Source: CAVVFX01 sp963747535
GTDB taxonomy: Bacteria > Acidobacteriota > Terriglobia > Bryobacterales > Bryobacteraceae
NCBI GenBank assembly: GCA_963747535.1
Contig: CAVVFX010000020.1
Coordinates: forward strand, 682,001 to 746,000
Direction of reading: 5' to 3'
DNA length: 64,000 bases
The translations under genes were made by a program, and so were the position numbers. Shown here piece by piece: positions 8,615 through 17,566 of the stretch (positions within the stretch are counted from its first letter, which is position 1; each line of letters begins with the position of its first letter). The notes below the pieces were generated by a model, which saw nothing but the letters and a program-made list of their open reading frames with translations, was not told the origin of the DNA and made no database searches.

Positions 8615-11372
8615 ATGTCGAATCCAGCGAAATAAATGTTTCAGGCGATTGCTGAGGGTATACCAGAAACTGAGAGCCTGCTTTATACAACACGATTGTT
8701 GGGAAGATCGAGGACGTCTGCACAATGGTCCCGCTCGTCAGCGGGATCCAATTTCCATTGGCATCGAATTGGATTGAAGTCCATATGTATGGTGTTGAGG
8801 CACTAGCGTCTGCTACCGTAAACTCTTCGGGTATAGTGAATGTCCGCTTATTCAAGTAGAAGTTCACGTCTTGGCCTAGAGATCCCAGCCGCCCCTCACC
8901 AGCCTGGTAGAGCACGGATCCGTTTGGTCCTTCGCCGTTTGCGCCGTCGGCCGAGCCTGTCTGAGCAGGGAGCGAGAAGATCTGAGAGCCAAAGCACGGT
9001 TCCGGCGATGTTCCTATCGTATGCATGCTGCTGGCACGGGTAACGGGATAGATGATTGCGCCGTTCTGCACTTCGAATGTCGCTTGAAATTGGTTGTAGG
9101 CTCGGTATTGATTGGTGGGGTATGCTGTCGGGTTGGTGAGTGTGGTTGGAGGGACTGGGTTTGCTGTTCCGTCGAGCACAAAGTAGTTCGAGAATAGCCG
9201 CTCGTCGTTGTTTGTCACAGGGACTAGGGCGAGGGTCGGGTCGGCATTTGCTCCGGCCAAAGTCCATGAGGCTAGGATCCCGCTGCAACTCACTGCGGTT
9301 TCGAGGCCCGAGTAAAGCGCAAAATTGACATTCGCAAGATCGTATGCACCGGCGCCGCTTTGGTAAAAGTTGTCGACTGAAGTCTTGTCAACATACGACA
9401 GGGCACCTATCACCGGCGTAATTCCGATCGTGATAGACGCCGTCGCGGTCCCACACTCAGCTGTAAGTGTGACCGTCAGCGTGTATACACCCGGAGTTAG
9501 GAATTCCGGATTGATGGTCTGGCTCACCTCGCCCTGGACGCTCATGCCAGTATCAAACTCTTGGACTTGAGACGGGTTACTTACCGTCCAAACATACGTG
9601 CCCGAGATATTGCTCTGAGCTGTCAATTGGGTAAAGAAACGACCATTGCCTTCGTCGACGATGTTGAGAGGAGCATTTACGGGATGCACTATTGAAACCG
9701 AAATGGTGGGGCAGACGATCTGTAGATTGTATAAGTTACTTTGCGGGCCTTGTCCGCCGGGTGGTTGCTGAAATCCAAGACCTTGCAAATCAGTCGTCAC
9801 CGTGACCTGGACGGTATAGGTCCCTGGCATGCTTATCGCTGAACCCGGAATTGTAGCGGACACCGTGCCTGAATTGTTCGGATTCCATGAAGTGACGGTT
9901 GGGTTGAAGCATGAGCTTGACAGACAAATGGTGACCGTTCCCCCCATTCCGAAGTTCTGGCCTGCTATCACTACGTTAGCGGTTTGGCCGGGCACCAGGG
10001 TTGGTGGGGTGACGCTTGTAATGACCGGCGTTGGGTCGTTGCCGACAATGGTCACTGCGGGGTAGCCCGGAGCAGAGGCAGATGCTGCCAACCCGACGGT
10101 GGTTGAAAGGTTGCAAGTCCCCGAGGCACAGACATATGTTCCTGTAACGCTCGTTGGCGGTGCGTATATTACTATCTGGCCGCCGCCACCATTCGCTCCC
10201 TGAGAGCCACTTGAACCAACCTTGTTTGGATCGCCTTGTGTGGCATTGCCTGTCACGCCACCCGCGCCGCCCACGCCGCCCTGCGCCTGTAATGGCGCAT
10301 TAACAGCTACGCCCGCAGTTGCAGTTAGCACTATATTACCTCCTGCGCCTCCAGCGCCGCCGCCTCCACCCGACCCAGGCTGCGAAAGGAGGGCGTAGGT
10401 ATATGGATAGACAATCCAAACCCAGTCCTGCGTACCATTTCCGCCATTCCCGCCCGGACCTCCGGCACCACCGATGGCAGTAAGAGAACCGCTGACGACA
10501 ATGTTTGAAGCTGTGAGGTAGATAGAGCCCGCGCCACCGCCACCACCACCGCCCCCTCCGCCTCCCGAGTAGGTGTACTCGTTGCAAGGTCCGAACGCGG
10601 TTATGCATGCGTCATCGCCCCCGCTTGCCCCGGACCCGCCGCCTGGACTCTGAGGGTTTGCTCCACTTGAGACTCCGGTTAGCGGAGCCGCTGGCTTGTA
10701 GTAGCCGGTAGACCAATGTGAACCGTCCGGCGCTTGCGCCCCTGAAGTTCCGTTGGAACCGCCGGCCGTTCCACCGCCTGTTACGGAGCTGTCTGGGTAA
10801 GTGGCAGCGACCCAGGTCGGATCGCCATTCGCAGTTCCAGGAGCCGCCTGTGATACTCCATTTTGGCCGTTCGCGGTCGAAGCGCCTCCCCCACCGTATA
10901 GACCGCCTGCTCCCGCGCCGGATGATCCGCCCTGATCTCCTTGACCTCCATTTCCCCCGTTCCCGGGAGCGCCTTCGATGGCGCCACTTGTCGCATCGAT
11001 ATTGGAGCCGGGACCACCCGCGGAACCGGCCGAACCAGAGGCATCCATTGATCCTGTATCGCTCACGTTAATATGGCCCTCCGCCGTGATCGCGAGTTCG
11101 GGAGCTAGGGACCTAATCTTACCAGCAATGTCGACATCGCCCTTGACCATCAGTTCGACTCGATGGGTACTCTGGACGGCCAGTGTCACGCCGGGATCAA
11201 TCCGGAGTTGGCCCACCTCTAACGATACAGCCTTAGCAGCTTTGGATGAATTTCTTTCGAACGGCCCGAGGTCGAGCAGTGTGTCCTTGCTGATTCGTAG
11301 GTCGATGTTAGCGCCCTCCACGGGGGTTACCTTGACCCAAGGCTTAGGGTCCACGCAGAAATAACCACTCAC
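8592..11372 (-). CDS. Glycine-rich / TIG-domain C-terminal part of giant secreted protein, copy B
   Basis: 926 codons from a GTG at 11372, with no signal peptide and no Shine-Dalgarno. Residues from about 24 on align with the second half of copy A: the same ISKDTLLDL-type opening, a glycine-rich region (about 107-347) with a 12-Gly run, and a TIG domain after NDPTPVITSVTP. Further Ig-like modules and a unique C-terminus follow. It looks like the orphaned 3' part of a giant gene whose 5' part lies beyond the insertion sequence (13243-15665). An in-frame TAG at 11388-11390 closes the frame upstream, so it is probably not exported and may be a pseudogene fragment. The downstream 288-aa gene overlaps its end. 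Confidence 0.55.
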   Translation of the reverse strand: MSGYFCVDPKPWVKVTPVEGANIDLRISKDTLLDLGPFERNSSKAAKAVSLEVGQLRIDPGVTLAVQSTHRVELMVKGDVDIAGKIRSLAPELAITAEGHINVSDTGSMDASGSAGSAGGPGSNIDATSGAIEGAPGNGGNGGQGDQGGSSGAGAGGLYGGGGASTANGQNGVSQAAPGTANGDPTWVAATYPDSSVTGGGTAGGSNGTSGAQAPDGSHWSTGYYKPAAPLTGVSSGANPQSPGGGSGASGGDDACITAFGPCNEYTYSGGGGGGGGGGGAGSIYLTASNIVVSGSLTAIGGAGGPGGNGGNGTQDWVWIVYPYTYALLSQPGSGGGGGAGGAGGNIVLTATAGVAVNAPLQAQGGVGGAGGVTGNATQGDPNKVGSSGSQGANGGGGQIVIYAPPTSVTGTYVCASGTCNLSTTVGLAASASAPGYPAVTIVGNDPTPVITSVTPPTLVPGQTANVVIAGQNFGMGGTVTICLSSSCFNPTVTSWNPNNSGTVSATIPGSAISMPGTYTVQVTVTTDLQGLGFQQPPGGQGPQSNLYNLQIVCPTISVSIVHPVNAPLNIVDEGNGRFFTQLTAQSNISGTYVWTVSNPSQVQEFDTGMSVQGEVSQTINPEFLTPGVYTLTVTLTAECGTATASITIGITPVIGALSYVDKTSVDNFYQSGAGAYDLANVNFALYSGLETAVSCSGILASWTLAGANADPTLALVPVTNNDERLFSNYFVLDGTANPVPPTTLTNPTAYPTNQYRAYNQFQATFEVQNGAIIYPVTRASSMHTIGTSPEPCFGSQIFSLPAQTGSADGANGEGPNGSVLYQAGEGRLGSLGQDVNFYLNKRTFTIPEEFTVADASASTPYIWTSIQFDANGNWIPLTSGTIVQTSSIFPTIVLYKAGSQFLVYPQQSPETFISLDSTYAYSLPQ

Positions 11373-11538
11373 CAGTGGGCGTGACAGCTACATTATCCAC
11401 CGCTGCCAATTCTGGTTCATTCCCCTCACGGTAGTCGACTTCCCCAATTTGGATAGGCAGTTGGAGCCTATCCGTCCCTTTCTCCCATTGACCGCTAGTT
11501 ATGTTATAGTTGCGATTATAATCTGGTTTCAGTCGTAA
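11344..11538 (-). pseudogene. 64-codon orphan reading frame between the IS and the copy-B fragment
   Basis: This minus-strand frame has no stop for 64 codons and no ATG. It reads sensibly as protein (TSGQWEKGTDRLQLPIQIG, then AAVDNVAVTPTGEWLFLRGP) and ends at TAA 11346-11344. It overlaps the first codons of the copy-B fragment in another frame. It may be the original sequence upstream of the fragment, put out of frame by an indel near 11345, or the tail of another gene cut by the insertion sequence. Part of it lies inside the possible left end of the element. Family not recognised. Confidence 0.3.
11451..11473. repeat. Perfect 8-bp hairpin near the left flank of the IS
   Basis: GGATAGGC, a 7-nt loop and GCCTATCC. 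There is no T-run, so it is a weak terminator candidate. It lies just outside the transposase promoter region and may be part of the element end or of the disrupted gene. Confidence 0.4.
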
Positions 11539-11546
11539 CTATAACA
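11502..11546 (+). promoter_or_regulatory. Inverted repeat just upstream of the transposase start
   Basis: TGTTATAGTTGCGA (11502-11515) and TCGTAACTATAACA (11533-11546) are inverted copies matching at 13 of 14 positions, separated by 17 nt. The second arm ends 2 nt before the transposase ATG at 11549, where no Shine-Dalgarno is visible. It could be the element's terminal structure, an operator, or an RNA hairpin that covers the start and limits translation. Confidence 0.45.
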
Positions 11547-11548
11547 TT

Positions 11549-12310
11549 ATGAGACCTCTCGCCTTCTCTCCTGATTCCTTGCGAAAGCTGCTGCTCCACG
11601 ACAGAATCGCAACGCTTCCCGACCTGAAACGCGCCCTCGGCACGGACGTCGACCTCACCGTTTTCCGAAAACTCAAAGAACTCGACTATCTGACTAGCTA
11701 CTCTCATGGCGGTCGTTTTTACACTCTTCGCGAGATCGCCCGTTTCGGAGCCGATGGTCTGTGGTCCTGTACGCCCGCCTGGTTCTCTCGATACGGTACC
11801 CTGCTGACCACGGCCGAGACATTCGTCTGTAATTCGGTCGCAGGATGTTTTGCGGAAGAACTATCTGCCATCCTGCACGTAGGAGCGCAAGATGTCTTAC
11901 GCCACCTTGTCCAGCAGAAGAGAATCGCCCGGGAATTGGTCTCCGGCCTGTTCCTCTATACTGCTATCGATCCAGCCATCCGTCAAAGACAACGTCTGAC
12001 ACGTCGTAGTAACCAGTCCGTTCCCACGGTTGTCGATGCCACTCGTCTGGAAGTGTCTCCCGATGAGATGAAAGCTGCCATCATCTTGTTTTACAGCCTG
12101 CTGGACGAGCAGCAGCGCCGCTTGTATGCCGGCCTGGAATCCATGAAACTCGGCCACGGCGGCGACAGCGTGCTGGCCGGATTTCTTGGCCTCGATCCGC
12201 ACACCATCGCCCGCGGCCGCCGCCAACTGCTCGATCAGGATGTCGAGGTCGGGCGTATCCGACAGTCTGGTGCCGGACGCAAACCGGTGGAAAAAAAACG
12301 CCCGAAGTAA
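11549..12310 (+). CDS. ISAzo13-family transposase, frame 1 (N-terminal part)
   Basis: 253 codons ending in EKKRPK and TAA. The N-terminal half has winged-helix-like character (HDRIATLPDLKRALG, RKLKELDYLTSY). The later part carries the family's DNA-binding segment (FLGLDPHTIARGRRQLL) and RQSGAGRKPVEKK. It stops right after a run of eight A (12291-12298), where the -1 frame continues with the DDE domain. Alone it would be a DNA-binding protein lacking the catalytic domain, as seen for frame-1 products of other insertion sequences. Neighbouring genes run the other way. Confidence 0.75.
   Translation: MRPLAFSPDSLRKLLLHDRIATLPDLKRALGTDVDLTVFRKLKELDYLTSYSHGGRFYTLREIARFGADGLWSCTPAWFSRYGTLLTTAETFVCNSVAGCFAEELSAILHVGAQDVLRHLVQQKRIARELVSGLFLYTAIDPAIRQRQRLTRRSNQSVPTVVDATRLEVSPDEMKAAIILFYSLLDEQQRRLYAGLESMKLGHGGDSVLAGFLGLDPHTIARGRRQLLDQDVEVGRIRQSGAGRKPVEKKRPK
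12291..12298 (+). promoter_or_regulatory. A8 slippery site for -1 frameshifting in the transposase
   Basis: The frame-1 codons read GTG GAA AAA AAA CGC. The string A AAA AAA fits the X XXY YYZ slippery heptamer, and a -1 slip joins frame 1 to frame 2 exactly. Transcript slippage on the A8 run would also work. The stop in frame 1 follows four codons later. Confidence 0.6.
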
Positions 12311-13242
12311 TCGCAGCCATCGAAATCCTGCTGGAACACGACACCGCCGGCGATCCCATCACGGGCATTCGATGGACTCACAAGACGCCTGCCGGAATCG
12401 CCGAACTGCTGCAGCAACTCGATATCGAGATCTCAGCCAATACCGTGGCGCGACTGCTTCACGATATGGATTTTTCCCTCCGCGTGAATCGCAAAGCCAT
12501 TGCCACCGACTCCAGCCCGGATCGCGACAAACAGTTCCGTTATATCTCGTCATTACGCACTCGCTTTGAACGCCAGGGGATTCCCATCATCAGCGTCGAT
12601 ACCAAAAAACGAGAACTCGTCGGAAACTTCAAGAACAATGGCGTGAAGTGGGATCGCATGCCCGTGCGCGTCAATGATCACGACTTCCGTTCCGATGCCA
12701 TCGGCGTCGCAATCCCTTACGGTATCTATGACCTGCTCGCCAACCGAGGCTCGGTCTTCATCGGCGTCTCACATGACACGGCAGCCTTTGCCGCCCACTC
12801 CATCGCCGGTTGGTGGAAGCGCGACGGCGCTAATCGCTACCATCGCTGCCGGCAGTTGCTCATCCTAGCCGACACCGGCGGCAGCAACAGTTGCCGTACC
12901 CGCGCCTGGAAAACCGAACTTCAAAGCCAAATCTGCAACAGCTTTGGGCTCACAGTAACCGTTGCTCATTACCCCACCGGCGCTTCCAAATGGAATCCCA
13001 TCGAGCACCGCCTATTCTCCGAAATCTCCAAAAACTGGGCCGCCGAGCCTCTTGACGATTACCCCAAAGTCCTCAACTTCATCCGCAACACCTGCACCCG
13101 AACCGGTCTCACAGTCTCGGCCTATCTCGACCGTAGGCAGTATCCGACCGGTACCTCACCCGATCCAGAGCAGATCCGCCGTCTTTCCCTCAAACGACAT
13201 TCGACTCTGCCAGCCTGGAACTATACGATTGCTCCGATGTGA
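12298..13242 (+). CDS. ISAzo13-family transposase, frame 2 (DDE catalytic part)
   Basis: About 314 codons in the -1 frame relative to frame 1, from the A-run to TGA at 13240-13242. The sequence continues without a break from frame 1 (TPEVIAAIEILLEHDTAGD). It then shows ISAzo13 hallmarks: SVDTKKRELVGNFKNNG, a VNDHDF segment, LADTGGSNS, and HYPTGASKWNPIEHRLFSEI giving the last Glu of the DDE set. It ends with WNYTIAPM. An internal ATG at 12445 would miss the first 49 residues, so synthesis by frameshift as a fusion of about 563 aa is the likely route. Confidence 0.75.
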   Translation, partial: TPEVIAAIEILLEHDTAGDPITGIRWTHKTPAGIAELLQQLDIEISANTVARLLHDMDFSLRVNRKAIATDSSPDRDKQFRYISSLRTRFERQGIPIISVDTKKRELVGNFKNNGVKWDRMPVRVNDHDFRSDAIGVAIPYGIYDLLANRGSVFIGVSHDTAAFAAHSIAGWWKRDGANRYHRCRQLLILADTGGSNSCRTRAWKTELQSQICNSFGLTVTVAHYPTGASKWNPIEHRLFSEISKNWAAEPLDDYPKVLNFIRNTCTRTGLTVSAYLDRRQYPTGTSPDPEQIRRLSLKRHSTLPAWNYTIAPM

Positions 13243-15665
13243 ATCTATTGTTGCGTGAGCCCTTAGGGGCGGGAGATTCTATCGGGGCTGGCGACCATTG
13301 CCTTTCCGCTGGCCAGCCCATGCGCGTGGTCGGCGACAACATCATCCCTTTCTGCACACCGGTCACCCGTCCCAGTGCGTGGGCCGTCGCTGAATTCTGG
13401 CCCTGGGTAAGGGTGGGGAGCGAGGTCGACAGCGATAGGGACAAATACTGTGCCTCCGTCCCGGTGGACCCAACGAGCGTCAGGGTGGTCGCCCCCGCCG
13501 ATGTCGCATACAAATCCACTGTAACCGTCCCCGGCCCTCCCGAGCCTGTCGCCACAATGCCTGTCGTGGCGGAGTAGAACGACACGGTACTATTGAAGCC
13601 GTTGTAGCCGGTTACTGTGACTGGGATTGCTACCACCGGTCCGCCGTTGGGGGACACGGCTACGAGGCTGACAGATGTTGGCCCGCTCAGCGTGAACGTC
13701 GGGGTCGGGTTGGTATTGGGCGTGTACAAGCCCCACGTGCCCAGGGTCGTCCAAGGCTCCGTTAACCCATCGACATCAGTAGCATTGGCCATGATCGTGT
13801 AGTTGCCCGGCGCGCTGCTGCTGAATGTCACATAGAACGAGACTAACAACTGAGACCCCTGGTTGGAGACGTATCCGTTGCTCACCGTACACACGATCTC
13901 GGCCGATGACTGGCCGGTCGATTCCACTTGCACGACTCCGCTGCTGGTGTAGTTGACGGGGCATTGTTGGGTGACGTTGCCGTTCTGGTCCGTGGTCACG
14001 AACCAGACAAAGCCACTGTTGATATATTGGGCGCCACGGGGATCGGTTACATAGACGAAAGTGTACTGCGCGTAATTCGTAAGAAGTGGCCGATAGCCGG
14101 TTGTATCGTTAGGCCCTCCTAACGTGACCGGCGTGGCGTCTGTCGGGAAGCCGGCCTCGTCGTTCGCGATTCGGACGCTTTGATCGTTATCGAATTCCTG
14201 AAGACCTATAAAGGTTTCGACAATCTGGGAACGCGTGGTGCCCGAACTCAACTCCGCGAGGTATCCATTTAGGCCGGATTGATCCGGTGCGCGGTTGAGG
14301 GCGTTCTGGTAAAGGTCCGTCAAAAACTGGGTATTGCTCGGCTGCTGCCCGTTCACATAGTACTTCGTCTGATACTCGCTGCCGGTCAGAAATGAATTCA
14401 CGACCTGGTCGCGAGTCTGAGCGCCGAGATTAAGCGTGTTGACCCACGCTAGCCAACCTGCCTCATCCGGATCCCGCCCCAGCACCGCGATGTAGATGCT
14501 GCTAACGAAGATGCCGTTATCCGTCAGGTTGAGCGGTGGCGCATTGATGGTGACGGGCAGGGTTGCAGTTTGAGTCACACCTCCTCCGGTAGCCGTAATT
14601 GTGATGGTGTAATTTCCTGGCGTGGCTGTTGACGTGGTGGTCGCGGTGATGGTTTGGTTAATCGGCGAGGAGCCGGAAACGGAAACGGAACCCGGAGAAA
14701 AGGTCAGTCCCGATGGTCCGCCGCTGTAAGACAGTGACACCGATGAACTGAACCCATTCTGGGCTTGGAACGTCTCCACGAAGGTCGTATTGGCGCCTTG
14801 CCCGAGCGTGAGCGACGTGGGCGATGGTGGACTTATCGTGAAGGTCTCCACGCTGACACCCAATGTGGCCGTTTGGGTGACTCCTCCCCCCGATGCCGTG
14901 ATCGTGACGGTGTAATTGCCGGGCGCTGTCCCCGTAGCGACATTGGCATTGATGGTCTGGTTGATTGGCGAGGAGCCGGAAACATTTAAGGATGACGAAG
15001 AAAACGTCAGGCCGGCTGGTCCTCCAGTGTAGGAAAGCGAGACGGACGAGTTGAAGCCGTTCTGGGGCTGGAAGGTTTCCGTAAACGTAGTGGCCCCTCC
15101 AGTTACGAGTGTAAATGAGGATGGCGACGGCGTGCTCATTGTGAAAGCTGGAACGGCCTGGGTGACCGTCCACGTCCCCATTGTGGCCCATGGAGAGAGG
15201 ACCCCGGAGCCGTCGAATACGTTCGCAATAACCTGATAGGCACCCGCAGAGAAGAAAGTGACGTTCACGGTGACATTTGCGCCGCCTGATCCGATCGTCA
15301 CGGACGGGTTAGAGTTGTTAATCGCGGTAATGGCGCATACGTTGTCGCTGATCGATCCACTCCCCGGGAGCGTCATCGACTGGTTGGACGATGTGGCATC
15401 GGCAAGACTCACCAAGGCAGGGCTGACGGTGAAACCGATTGGGCACTGCTGGGTGATGTTGCCGTACGCATCGGTGATCAGAAATGTGATGTTGCCGCCA
15501 GCGATGGCGGAAGGCCTTCAGGGTCCGGAAGGGTTAGGCTGATGTTTTGCGCGTATGCAGCGCCCGTTGTCTGGCACCACCGCAGAAGACGTGGAACCGC
15601 GGCCGCGTGACATCGGAGGTCCCCGCCTGCAGGTAGCGCTCGACTGAGCGTAGGGCGGTCGTTGC
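13243..15665 (-). pseudogene. N-terminal part of giant DUF4214/Ig protein, copy B (decayed, IS-split)
   Basis: The stretch upstream of the insertion is about 740 codons open (from 15415 down) and nearly identical to copy A: Ig-like repeats, DUF4214 (LGRDPDEAGW) and the following Ig region to about SPAPIESPAPKG. Beyond that the reading frame enters the insertion sequence. Relative to copy A one G is missing near 15513 (GAAGG-CC), which breaks the frame. Further 5' the sequence is degenerate with an internal deletion (between FHVF and QTTGA), and the signal peptide and promoter are gone by about 15665. It is 10 bp from the end of the next gene, so this copy cannot give a secreted product by itself. 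Confidence 0.7.
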
Positions 15666-15675
15666 CGGGGGGAGG

Positions 15676-16176
15676 TCACTTGCCCGCGTGGATCAACGCC
15701 CGGTGCGTCCCGTTTATGTGGGAATGGAGGCCGCTCCAGCTTGCTGGGGAGAGCGCCGACCTAATCTCGAGGGTGCCGGTCTGAATGGCTGCCTGGCGGC
15801 TCGCCTCGTAGGATTCCGTGACCGCCGGGTCTGGCTTTCCGCCGGCGGCGATTATTCTGGTGCGGTACTGGTGAGCATCGCGGTTGATTTGCCGGAGGCT
15901 CGACGCGACGGACTGACATGCCGAGGTCAGGGCCGGCAGCTCCTTGGCGTCCACCTTCAGATACCGCGCCGCGGATGCGAACAGCGCTTCGCGCCTCTCG
16001 GGGGCCTGCGTTGCGCGGAGGTCGAGCCATTTGCCGAAATCCTCCATGAAAAAGAAGAAAGAGTAGTAGACATCGGGGTGGTCCGGGGGTAGGGTCGCGG
16101 GTGCCTGGGCCTGAGCCTGCGCCGCCAAGAATACCAACGGGATGATCGAAGCCAGAGCAGGGGCAGTGTTATTCAT
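15676..16176 (-). CDS. Small secreted protein of unknown function
   Basis: 166 aa from the ATG at 16176, which has a good Shine-Dalgarno (GGAAGGAAACC). A signal peptide (MNNTAPALASIIPLVFLAAQAQAQ) precedes a short helical protein with a striking VYYSFFFFMEDFGKWLD segment, then ARYLKVDAKELPALTSACQ and a C-terminal HSHINGTHRALIHAGK. I do not recognise a named family. It follows the 395-aa secreted gene, at the downstream end of copy C, and abuts the decayed start of copy B. Confidence 0.7.
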   Translation of the reverse strand: MNNTAPALASIIPLVFLAAQAQAQAPATLPPDHPDVYYSFFFFMEDFGKWLDLRATQAPERREALFASAARYLKVDAKELPALTSACQSVASSLRQINRDAHQYRTRIIAAGGKPDPAVTESYEASRQAAIQTGTLEIRSALSPASWSGLHSHINGTHRALIHAGK

Positions 16177-16362
16177 TGGTTTCCTTCCTTTCCTTGAAAT
16201 GCCTGCGAGCGACCGATGGACTGAGTGGGTTGCGAGGCCAGCCGGCAAGGATTGGGCGGCCCGAGTCAGCCGCTCTCGGTCGGGCGAGTCGGGCCGAGCG
16301 AGGCGATGGGAAGCTGGCGAGCGCATAGGTGGTCTGTTTCATGCGGCGTCCTCCTGGCTGCG

Positions 16363-17550
16363 TCAATGTTTGAAGAAGGCCCAGTGAGCGTCGCGGACGG
16401 CATCGGCGGTAGCTAGCAGGCGTCCAGGGCTGACCTGATCACCGTCGATTGAAGCCACGTATAATCGGTTGTCAGCACGGTAGTACACCGTGCTGTTCTC
16501 GACCAGCAGGACCTCGCTATTGCCGTCGTTCGTCACCATCGTAAGGACGTTCCCGGTATCGACGTCGTATAGATACAGCTTCCCCGGGTAAACCTCATTC
16601 AATAGGGCAATCCTTCCGCTAATGTCCGGACCCATCTTGCCCGTATCGGACCGCCAGTTCGCGGACCCAGCGCTGCTCGAGTTTCCGGGCCGGGAGAGCC
16701 GTACCTCCGCGGTGGCCAAGTACCTCCCGAAGCCACGCACGTTGGGCGCGACCTCGGTGTGGATCGGGAAGTTATGCCACGTCTTATCGCTCTTCCGGAA
16801 AACCAGGATTCGATAGTCCGTCCTTCCTGACCCGAACGTGACCGCGAACGCGTGCGAATCACTGACGAGGATGTTGGTGACCCGGATTTCAAGACCTCGC
16901 CGAAATTCTTCCGGGATTTGGTAGCCTAGTCTGATTCTCATTCCCGGCATGCCCACTGCGACGTTGCCCTTTGGGTCGTCGTTCTCGACCATCGCGAAGA
17001 CGCTTGTGCCCATGGCGGAATTGGCGACCCCGGGGTACCCGTCCGCGACCATTCCCTGGACGGCGTCGGGCGAGAGCGGGGCGAAGCTCTCTTTGCAGGG
17101 CAGAGAAGTGTCGAGGAGCATCCCCTTCACGGCGATGTCTTTGTACGGGTCGTCGCCGCCCTCAAACCATTCGTAGGACGGCCCTGCAGGCGTATCGCCC
17201 AGCCAAGAGTAGATGAGGGCCATATTTGTGTCGGGCACCTTGCATCTCTTCATGGCTGGCGCTTTGTCGAAATCGATCACGGTAACGCTATTGGAGGTCT
17301 TGTCGTCTTTGGCGTCGCGCGAGCGAATCACAACTTTTCTCCAGTCGTAGGACACCGCGAACCATTCGGCGCCAGTGGCCTGGCGGATGAGATCCTCGCC
17401 GACCTGTCGTACCGAGTCCCCTTCTACGCGGAATAGTGATGCGGCGTATGACTCGGCCAAATTACCCGTAGGGGAGCCGGTCAGGAGATATAGCTGCCCA
17501 TACGCCGGGAGCGCGACTGCGAGTAGCACAAGCGTTCTGTTCAGAATCAT
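16363..17550 (-). CDS. Secreted beta-rich (propeller-like) protein of unknown function
   Basis: 395 aa with an N-terminal signal peptide (MILNRTLVLLAVALPAYG) and an AAGG Shine-Dalgarno upstream. The body has repeated beta-blade-like segments (GRIALLNEVYPGKLYLYDVD, NSTVYYRADNRLYVASIDGD), as in WD40/TolB-like propellers, but no clear family signature. It starts 17 bp after the stop of the copy-C giant gene, so it is probably co-transcribed with it. A role at the cell surface with that protein is inference. Confidence 0.65.
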   Translation of the reverse strand: MILNRTLVLLAVALPAYGQLYLLTGSPTGNLAESYAASLFRVEGDSVRQVGEDLIRQATGAEWFAVSYDWRKVVIRSRDAKDDKTSNSVTVIDFDKAPAMKRCKVPDTNMALIYSWLGDTPAGPSYEWFEGGDDPYKDIAVKGMLLDTSLPCKESFAPLSPDAVQGMVADGYPGVANSAMGTSVFAMVENDDPKGNVAVGMPGMRIRLGYQIPEEFRRGLEIRVTNILVSDSHAFAVTFGSGRTDYRILVFRKSDKTWHNFPIHTEVAPNVRGFGRYLATAEVRLSRPGNSSSAGSANWRSDTGKMGPDISGRIALLNEVYPGKLYLYDVDTGNVLTMVTNDGNSEVLLVENSTVYYRADNRLYVASIDGDQVSPGRLLATADAVRDAHWAFFKH

Positions 17551-17566
17551 ATTCAGAAGGACCTTT

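Larger units (their letters stand above)
11500..13262 (+). mobile_element. ISAzo13-family insertion sequence in the copy-B giant gene
   Basis: The element is defined by a two-frame transposase inserted, in the opposite orientation, into the giant DUF4214 gene. On the right the coding sequence of the giant gene (minus strand) is recognisable up to about 13263; on the left recognisable gene sequence resumes near 11340. I could not find convincing terminal inverted repeats or a target duplication, so both ends are approximate. The left end probably lies in 11475-11540 and the right end in 13243-13265. Confidence 0.65.
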
